From contig JAAYNN010000017.1 in the NCBI GenBank assembly GCA_012520835.1, positions 1 to 10,535 of the forward strand: a DNA stretch of 10,535 bases, given 5' to 3'. Under the pieces are notes generated by a model. It had not been told where the DNA came from. It was given only the letters and a program-made list of their open reading frames with translations, and made no database searches. The translations under genes and the position numbers were made by a program. Shown piece by piece: positions 5,872-10,535 of the stretch; position 1 is the stretch's first letter; the number at the start of each line of letters is the position of its first letter. The DNA is from Dehalococcoidales bacterium. Lineage in GTDB: Bacteria > Chloroflexota > Dehalococcoidia > Dehalococcoidales > UBA5627.

Positions 5872-6327
5872 TTATCTTTGTCCGCCGTGTCGTTTGCAGC
5901 CCCGCCTGCTGCGTCCGTACCTCGCAGACATTACAGGTTGAATTTCTGCATTATCGCATCGGGGACAAACAGCGGGAACGACAATATTATCATCCACTTT
6001 CCATTCATGCCCGCCGCGGCACCTGAAGCGGTCAGCTACTATCTCATAATTACCGCCCTCGATGCGGATTGCCTTGCCGTTCAGTATGGCATCAGCCACT
6101 TTTTGCCTGGCCGCAGCCAGTATTCTCTGGAAGGTCGGGCGTGAAACATTCATTTTTTGGGCACCCTGTTCCTGCTCCAATTCTTCCAGTTCTTTAAGGC
6201 GCAAAGCCTCCGCTTCTTCCAGCGATAACACCACTTCCTCAAGTTCATCCAGAGGAATGCCTGTCGGCTTAAAATAGGTTATCCCGGGAATGTATGCTAT
6301 GCGCCTGCATTTAAACGGTCTTGCCAA
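5872..6327 (-). CDS. DUF134-family HTH regulator
   Basis: A 151-residue DUF134 protein, predicted to bind DNA. It begins with the family signature MARPFKCRRI and a YIPG..YFKPTGIP segment. Then come the sigma-70 region 4-like helices, LSLEEAEALRLKELEEL (35-51) and a helix-turn-helix around 52-78, with NVSRPTFQRILAAARQKVAD as turn and recognition helix. The C-terminal part has C103, H107 and CPRC (121-124), a likely metal-binding knuckle that could sense metal or redox state, and ends in a basic RRGCKRHGGQR tail. The start is TTG at 6327, chosen because it gives the exact family N-terminus and has GAGGGAGAGG just upstream. As first gene of the cluster, behind a promoter with a palindrome at its start point, it is probably an autoregulator of the whole unit. 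That regulatory role is inference. Confidence 0.88.
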   Translation of the reverse strand: MARPFKCRRIAYIPGITYFKPTGIPLDELEEVVLSLEEAEALRLKELEELEQEQGAQKMNVSRPTFQRILAAARQKVADAILNGKAIRIEGGNYEIVADRFRCRGGHEWKVDDNIVVPAVCPRCDNAEIQPVMSARYGRSRRGCKRHGGQR

Positions 6328-6345
6328 ATCCCTCTCCCTCTATTT

Positions 6346-6365
6346 TTATGAGCATATGCTCATAA
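6346..6365. promoter_or_regulatory. 20-bp perfect palindrome, likely operator
   Basis: TTATGAGCATATGCTCATAA is an uninterrupted 20-bp palindrome (core TGAGCATATGCTCA). It covers the predicted transcription start of the minus-strand cluster, directly downstream of the -10 box and about 20 bases before the TTG start of the DUF134 gene. This is a standard repressor position for a dimeric regulator. The DUF134 product is the obvious candidate to bind it (inference). Confidence 0.7.
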
Positions 6366-6369
6366 TATA

Positions 6370-6399
6370 ATAATAGTATATCAGCCAGCCCGCTGTCAA
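6370..6399 (-). promoter_or_regulatory. Sigma-70-type promoter of the DUF134/MinD/NifX cluster
   Basis: Minus strand: consensus TTGACA (6399-6394), an 18-base spacer and TATTAT (6375-6370). The predicted start falls near 6363, inside the palindrome at 6346-6365. The perfect -35 box and five-of-six -10 box make this one of the two best promoters in the window. Confidence 0.72.
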
Positions 6400-6445
6400 G
6401 GATTGTTTATCAGCTACCGGAAAACCGCAGACGGAATTGTTTCCA

Positions 6446-6478
6446 TCTATGCATGATTTGCCTAATCGCCTGCATAGA
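6446..6478. promoter_or_regulatory. 8-bp inverted repeat spanning the ilvE promoter
   Basis: TCTATGCA (6446-6453) and TGCATAGA (6471-6478) form a perfect interrupted dyad with a 17-base gap. The arms bracket the -35 hexamer (6458-6463) and part of the -10/-35 spacer, so a bound dimer could block RNA polymerase. The regulator is unknown. Confidence 0.45.
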
Positions 6479-6486
6479 GTTATAAT
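6458..6486 (+). promoter_or_regulatory. Sigma-70-type promoter of ilvE
   Basis: TTGCCT (6458-6463), a 17-base spacer and a perfect TATAAT (6481-6486). The predicted start is near 6493, about 30 bases before the ilvE ATG. No long structured leader, T-box or attenuator fits in so short a leader. Confidence 0.75.
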
Positions 6487-6523
6487 CCTAGCTATAAACT
6501 ATCAAATTTTTTAAGGAGAATTT

Positions 6524-7432
6524 ATGTCATACGCTTTTTTAAATAAAAAATTTATTCCGCTGGAAGATGCCAAAGTCGGCATCATGACTCATGCCCTTCA
6601 TTACGGCACGGCGGTATTCGAAGGCATCAGGGGAAACTGGAACGGGGAAAAGAAACAGATTTACATTTTCCGCTTGAAAGAGCATTACGAGCGCCTGGCG
6701 GAAGGCAGTGCTTTATTGCAGATGAAGCTGCCCTACTCCGTAGATGAGCTGTGCAAAATTACCGTGGACATGGTAAAGAAAAGCAAGTTTAAAGAAGATA
6801 TATACATCCGCCCGCTTTCATATAAGAGCACCCAGGCTATGGGGGTACGTTTGCATAATCTTGAGAATGACTTTTTGGTCTTTGCCATTCCCTGGGGTAG
6901 ATATATCGACAAGGATGCCTGCCGCTGCTGCATTTCTTCATGGAGACGCCCGGCGGATAATGTGATCCCCCCCAGCGCCAAGATAACCGGTTTATATATC
7001 AACAATGCCCTTACCAAGTCGGAAGCCATTTCGAGAGGTTACGATGAAGGCATCATGCTGTCACAGGACGGCTTTGTTTCCGAAGGCAGCGGTGAAAATA
7101 TTTTCGTGGTAAAGAACGGAAAAATCTTCACGCCAACTACAAAAGACAGCATTCTAAAGGGAATCACGCGCGATACCATTATGACCTTGGCCAGCAATGA
7201 ACTGGGAATAAACGTTATCGAAAAGAAAATCGGGTTGGTTGAACTCTACGATTCGGATGAATGCTTCTTAACCGGAACCGCCGCCCACCTGACTCCGGTA
7301 ACTGAAATCGAAAACAAGAAAATAGGCACGGGGCAGCCGGGAGAAATCACCGGCAAACTACAGAAGCTCTACTTCGATGTCATCAAGGGGAAAAACGAGA
7401 AGTACATCGACTGGTGTACCCCTGTCTACTAA
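6524..7432 (+). CDS. ilvE: Branched-chain amino acid aminotransferase
   Basis: A 302-residue fold-type IV PLP aminotransferase, which transfers the amino group between glutamate and the branched-chain 2-oxo acids in the last step of valine, leucine and isoleucine synthesis (cytosolic). Seen in order: ALHYGTAVFEGIRG (24-37), the family substrate/cofactor entry motif; YIRPLSYKS (94-102); the probable Schiff-base lysine K153 in SAKITGLYINNAL; EGSGENIF (187-194), which contacts PLP; LKGITRDTI (211-219); and GTAAHLTPV (251-259). Length and order are those of ordinary IlvE, and nothing is missing. The ATG is preceded by AAGGAGAA and a strong promoter about 40-65 bases upstream. D-amino acid transaminase and aminodeoxychorismate lyase are related, but the early GTAVFEGIRG and the overall length favour IlvE. 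A palindromic element lies just after the stop. Confidence 0.93.
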   Translation: MSYAFLNKKFIPLEDAKVGIMTHALHYGTAVFEGIRGNWNGEKKQIYIFRLKEHYERLAEGSALLQMKLPYSVDELCKITVDMVKKSKFKEDIYIRPLSYKSTQAMGVRLHNLENDFLVFAIPWGRYIDKDACRCCISSWRRPADNVIPPSAKITGLYINNALTKSEAISRGYDEGIMLSQDGFVSEGSGENIFVVKNGKIFTPTTKDSILKGITRDTIMTLASNELGINVIEKKIGLVELYDSDECFLTGTAAHLTPVTEIENKKIGTGQPGEITGKLQKLYFDVIKGKNEKYIDWCTPVY

Positions 7433-7513
7433 AAACTTTGGTTCTGTTCGGTAATAGTGTTTGTTTTGAAATACCATACTGCAGACACCACAACCGAATA
7501 GTATTAAAATTTT
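7433..7513 (+). mobile_element. Second 65-bp MITE-like palindromic element
   Basis: The element occupies 7441-7505. Its ends at 7442-7463 and 7482-7504 are imperfect inverted repeats of the same arm found at 2258-2322. The stretch TTCGGTAATAGTGT is identical in both copies, and both copies are 65 bp long. Flanking octamers AAACTTTG (7433-7440) and AAAATTTT (7506-7513) agree at six of eight positions, compatible with an aged 8-bp target duplication. It begins eight bases after the ilvE stop. Removing element plus one repeat would leave about 37 bases to the next gene. No coding capacity, no T-run, no obvious promoter. Confidence 0.55.
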
Positions 7514-7542
7514 TAAACAAAGAATAACCCGGGGAGATTCTG

Positions 7543-8190
7543 ATGACTGAAGCTCTAGCTGTTATCATTGGCTATCTCTTGGGCACCATCCCCACAGCTT
7601 ATATCGTCACGCGCCTGTGGATTAAGCGCGATATCCGCACGCTCGGCGGCGGCAATGTCGGATTTATGAACGTCTTCCGCGAGGTGGGAACTCTTCCCGG
7701 CCTCGCAGTACTGTTTTTCGATATCGCTAAAGGAGCTGCCGCCATAGCCATTGCCAGGTGGGGACTGAATGCCCCGGATGCTTTTGTGCTGTTTGCCGGT
7801 TTAGCTGCCATTATCGGGCATAACTGGATGCCCTGGTTGAAATTCAGCGGCGGCAAGGGAATGGCTTCCGCCATCGGTATCATCACTACCCTCTTCCTGG
7901 CATACGGCTATCCTCTACCGCTGGGAATCTTTTTTGCCATCGTGCTGATTCCGCTGTTTATCACCCGTAATGTAGCCCTCTCCATGGGTTTGGGATTGAT
8001 CAGCCTCCCCTTTATAGTATGGTTCGGTGTACATTCGGCTTTTGCCGCTATTATGGCCGCCGTTCTGTTTATAATCAGTTTTATCAAGTTCTTACCCACG
8101 GCACTGTTGTCTATAAAAAACGCGCGCCGTAAAAGGGATCTCATTTTCGATAGTTTTAAAGGCAAAGATAAGAAAGAAAAACCCGAATAG
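7543..8190 (+). CDS. plsY: PlsY-family glycerol-3-phosphate acyltransferase (divergent)
   Basis: A 215-residue polytopic membrane protein of the PlsY family, which uses acyl phosphate to acylate glycerol 3-phosphate in the first step of phospholipid synthesis. Five to six hydrophobic segments are visible. Family motifs are present in order: GTIPTAYIV (14-22), GGGNVGFMNVFREVG (35-49) as motif 1, FFDIAKG (58-64), GHNWMPWLKFSGGKGMASAIG (92-112) as motif 2 and FLPTALLSIKN (183-193) near the C-terminus, followed by a basic tail. Motif 1 is non-standard: the usual form is SGNxGATNxxR, and here the Ala-Thr pair is Phe-Met while the Asn and Arg are kept. This may be a secondary paralogue with altered activity, so the symbol is provisional. 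The ATG has GGGGAG about seven bases upstream. It lies downstream of ilvE across a palindromic element. Confidence 0.82.
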   Translation: MTEALAVIIGYLLGTIPTAYIVTRLWIKRDIRTLGGGNVGFMNVFREVGTLPGLAVLFFDIAKGAAAIAIARWGLNAPDAFVLFAGLAAIIGHNWMPWLKFSGGKGMASAIGIITTLFLAYGYPLPLGIFFAIVLIPLFITRNVALSMGLGLISLPFIVWFGVHSAFAAIMAAVLFIISFIKFLPTALLSIKNARRKRDLIFDSFKGKDKKEKPE

Positions 8191-8230
8191 GTATATCCGG
8201 CACTATTATTAAGAAGCAAGGAGTACTACT

Positions 8231-10535
8231 ATGTTCCGCAAAATTTGCTATGGCGCTGTTTCAGCCATTCTGTGCTTGGTATTGCTTTCAGGCAGCTACT
8301 CCTGCAAAGATAAAAATGGCGGCACAACAGAGTCCGCTGTAGGTATAACCGGCAGCATAACTGTGGAAAAATCGGTTACTGCTACCAACACCGTGGTATC
8401 GACACTGGGAGATACCATTACGATTTCCGGCAGCAGCCCGCTTTCAGGCATGACGGTGGTAGTCCCGCCGGATGCATATGAATATCCCAGGAATTTTATC
8501 ATCTCCTATGCCCCCATAAAAAACCATACCTTCGGTAAAGATTTCAATCCGGCTACCCCTCTCATCACCATCAATAACGGCGGTGAATATTCCAAAGAAT
8601 TGATGCAGGTTACCATACCGGTAGAAATCCCCTCCGATTATTTTGCCATGGGATTTTATTATGACAGCGATACCGGCAAGCTGGAAGGCATGGCCACCCT
8701 GGCACAGGATGCAGATTCGATTACCGTGGGAACCAGGCATTTTTCAAGCTTTATTATAAGCATGATTAAAAAGACGCAGTTGAAATCGGATATCGATTCC
8801 CTGTTCAGGCCGGGCATAGACGACTGGCAGTTTGTCAATGAAGGTTCGTATATCGCACCCAACGGACACTGCGCCGGGCAGGCTATGACGGCTGCCTGGT
8901 ATTACGTTACCCAGCCGGACGGCAAAGACCTGGCGCTTTACAACAGGTATGACAATAACGGGAAAGAACCGAATACCCCTGCCCTCTGGCAGGATGATTC
9001 CTACGGTTACAGGTTCTGCTCTACCATTCAACAGGATATCGATTGGGCCGGATTTGCTTTCAAGTTCTGGCGCAACCAGCGCGGCATCAATGACGAACTT
9101 TCATACAACATGTTCCGCTACTCCATGCAGTTGACAGGGGAACCGCAAATGGTAGGATTGACAAAAGAAGGAATAGGCGGGCATGCTATGATTTGCTACC
9201 GCATCAAGGATGGCAAGCTCTACATTGCCGACCCCAACTACCCCGGCGACCTCGACCGCAGAATTGAGTACGAGGCTGATAAGCTCAAGCCCTATGAATC
9301 GGGAGCCAACCGCGAAGCCATTGAAGCCGGCAACAGCATCAGCTTCGATAAAATCGGCTATACCGGCAAGACATCTATTATCGACTGGAATAAAATCAGG
9401 CAGCGCTGGATCGAGTTCAAAGCCGGCACCATCGGCAACGACCGCTTCCCGGCATATACTGTTACATATATGAATGAGGACGGTATTTATGTCGAGCTTA
9501 AAGACGGGCATGTCGCCACCGGCAATTTGATGGATATTAGCTGTGATGCTGCATTCGATGGTTTGATAACCATATACAGGGACGGAAAAGTGCTTCCGTA
9601 CGATGCCGACTTCAATATTGCATTGATTCCGGGGAACAACCTGCTGGGTATTTATATCAAGGGAAAGGTTAATGTCGGGACAGCGCAGGAATCCAAAGAA
9701 TATGTCGATTTCAAATATATCAATGTATTCTACGGGGAAATGACGCTCAGCCCGGCTTCACAGCAGATGGAACCTGATATTTCACGCACCTTCAATCTGG
9801 TGTTGCCCGAAGCAGCCACCCAGGATTCATATTTCGAGTGGTATGTCGATGGAGTATTAAAGCAAAGCGGGCAGGACTACAGTATCAGTGTTTCATTCCC
9901 GGACGCCGGTGAGCATATCATTATCTGTAAAATGCTGGATAGTGCCGGAAAGGTGTTGCAGCAGGCGCAGGCGACAGCTGTTGTAACGGCTAAAACCACC
10001 ACCGCTTTTACCTACAACAATCTCACTGCATTGCACAATATGACTAAATTAAGATTATCGGTGGGAGGCAGGTGGGAGGTTACCAGGTGGACAAAACTCA
10101 CGGGAGAAACAACTGACTATAAATTTTTCAGCCATACTATTCCCTATTACAATCCCGGTAATCCGGATATGCCGATAACCTGGTCGGAAACTACCTTCAG
10201 CGGAGAACTGATTACCTCCAATTCCGTTATCACCCGTACTGAAAGAGTAAGCGGCACGGTGTCCGCGGATGGAACAACACTGCTTTCACTAAGCTATACT
10301 ATGACCTATGTCAGCGATGACCTTAAATCGAACGGACTCTGGCACAGCGAGGAAGAGATAACCATCAAACTTGAAAACATACCGATACAACAGCTGGTCT
10401 TCAAGGCAACGACATCATCTGCGTTTAATTTCAGCATTTATGGCCCCGATATGAGTCAATATATATCGGAAGTCAGCTGGCATAGCGTTACCATCCACGA
10501 TTCGGCAACGGATGTAGAATATCGGGCGGATGACA
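8231..10535 (+). CDS. Large secreted (lipo)protein with papain-like Cys/His/Asp domain, 3' end outside window
   Basis: An open frame of at least 768 codons that leaves the window without a stop. The ATG at 8231 follows AAGGAG. Residues 1-24 are a signal peptide (basic MFRK, hydrophobic core to about 19). C25 could be a lipidation site, but the preceding SGSYS is a poor lipobox. Residues about 60-177 form a beta-rich module ending TRHFSSFII, like the ends of ZU5/Ig-type domains. Residues about 200-345 carry NGHCAGQAMTAAWYY (C214), GIGGHAMICY (H318) and GKLYIADPNYPGD (D334 or N336), the order and context of a papain-like or C39-like cysteine peptidase or transglutaminase-fold domain. Residues about 500-587 resemble a PKD/Ig-like fold (FEWYVDGVLKQSG, FPDAGEHIIICKMLD). 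The remainder to 768 is beta-rich with no recognised motif. A surface-anchored peptidase or peptide-processing enzyme is my inference; I recognise no named family. Confidence 0.8.
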   Translation, partial: MFRKICYGAVSAILCLVLLSGSYSCKDKNGGTTESAVGITGSITVEKSVTATNTVVSTLGDTITISGSSPLSGMTVVVPPDAYEYPRNFIISYAPIKNHTFGKDFNPATPLITINNGGEYSKELMQVTIPVEIPSDYFAMGFYYDSDTGKLEGMATLAQDADSITVGTRHFSSFIISMIKKTQLKSDIDSLFRPGIDDWQFVNEGSYIAPNGHCAGQAMTAAWYYVTQPDGKDLALYNRYDNNGKEPNTPALWQDDSYGYRFCSTIQQDIDWAGFAFKFWRNQRGINDELSYNMFRYSMQLTGEPQMVGLTKEGIGGHAMICYRIKDGKLYIADPNYPGDLDRRIEYEADKLKPYESGANREAIEAGNSISFDKIGYTGKTSIIDWNKIRQRWIEFKAGTIGNDRFPAYTVTYMNEDGIYVELKDGHVATGNLMDISCDAAFDGLITIYRDGKVLPYDADFNIALIPGNNLLGIYIKGKVNVGTAQESKEYVDFKYINVFYGEMTLSPASQQMEPDISRTFNLVLPEAATQDSYFEWYVDGVLKQSGQDYSISVSFPDAGEHIIICKMLDSAGKVLQQAQATAVVTAKTTTAFTYNNLTALHNMTKLRLSVGGRWEVTRWTKLTGETTDYKFFSHTIPYYNPGNPDMPITWSETTFSGELITSNSVITRTERVSGTVSADGTTLLSLSYTMTYVSDDLKSNGLWHSEEEITIKLENIPIQQLVFKATTSSAFNFSIYGPDMSQYISEVSWHSVTIHDSATDVEYRADD

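Noticed and set aside
6424..6523. T-box, leader peptide or riboswitch ahead of ilvE
   Set aside because: The predicted transcription start leaves only about 30 bases of leader, too short for these structures.
8183..8213. CCGAATAG and CACTATTATT near the end of plsY as a third copy of the palindromic element
   Set aside because: Only short pieces match, in the wrong order and spacing, and CCGAATAG is the coding end of plsY.
8444..9511. Several minus-strand open frames of about 100-136 codons within the large secreted-protein gene
   Set aside because: The plus-strand frame is open for over 2.3 kb with a signal peptide, ribosome site and domain motifs. The reverse frames show nothing recognisable.

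Overview
This window looks like chromosomal DNA of a strictly anaerobic bacterium of moderate GC content. The main evidence is a minus-strand cluster of genes typical of anaerobes: two MinD-type ATPases with built-in 2x[4Fe-4S] ferredoxin domains, two NifX/NifB-like (DiNase_FeMo-co) proteins, a DUF5320 protein and a DUF134 regulator. A Dehalococcoidia-like Chloroflexota is my best guess, because of the DUF364 protein, the divergent PlsY and the general gene style. That is inference; a clostridial or deltaproteobacterial source cannot be excluded without a search.

Layout. 1-201 is a leader region. 202-960 (+) is a DUF364/DUF4213 putative metal-chelation protein. 976-6327 is almost entirely minus strand. 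In transcription order it reads: DUF134 regulator, DUF5320 protein, NifX-like protein, a frameshifted AbrB/SpoVT-like gene, a 67-residue double-CXXC protein, MinD-ferredoxin ATPase 1, MinD-ferredoxin ATPase 2, a remnant of a CoA-binding-domain gene, a second NifX-like protein with a His/Cys-rich tail, a TauE/SafE (TSUP) permease and an IscU-type Fe-S scaffold. The divergent region 6328-6523 holds a strong promoter for each direction. The DUF134 promoter carries a perfect 20-bp palindrome at its predicted transcription start. To the right, on the plus strand, are ilvE (branched-chain aminotransferase), a PlsY-like acyltransferase and the start of a large secreted protein with a papain-like Cys/His/Asp signature, which runs off the window.

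How the genes may work together. The MinD-ferredoxin/NifX combination is the core of the 'orange protein' (ORP) type systems known from Desulfovibrio, where a DiNase_FeMo-co protein carries a metal-sulfur cluster and works with MinD-like ATPases. Here it has a putative DUF134 regulator in place of a visible sigma-54 system, plus a small zinc-ribbon-like protein translationally coupled to an ATPase, a TSUP permease and an IscU scaffold. I infer a metal-sulfur cluster assembly or redox-signalling unit, with sulfur transport and scaffold functions at its distal end.

Two observations lie outside ordinary gene annotation. (1) A pair of 65-bp imperfect palindromic elements, at 2258-2322 and 7441-7505, sit in opposite orientation just after stop codons. 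The first has perfect 8-bp flanking direct repeats, so they look like miniature inverted-repeat transposable elements. (2) Two decayed genes inside the minus-strand cluster (2779-2958 and 4919-5207) suggest that it is being remodelled. No tRNA, rRNA or CRISPR array was seen, and no convincing intrinsic terminator.
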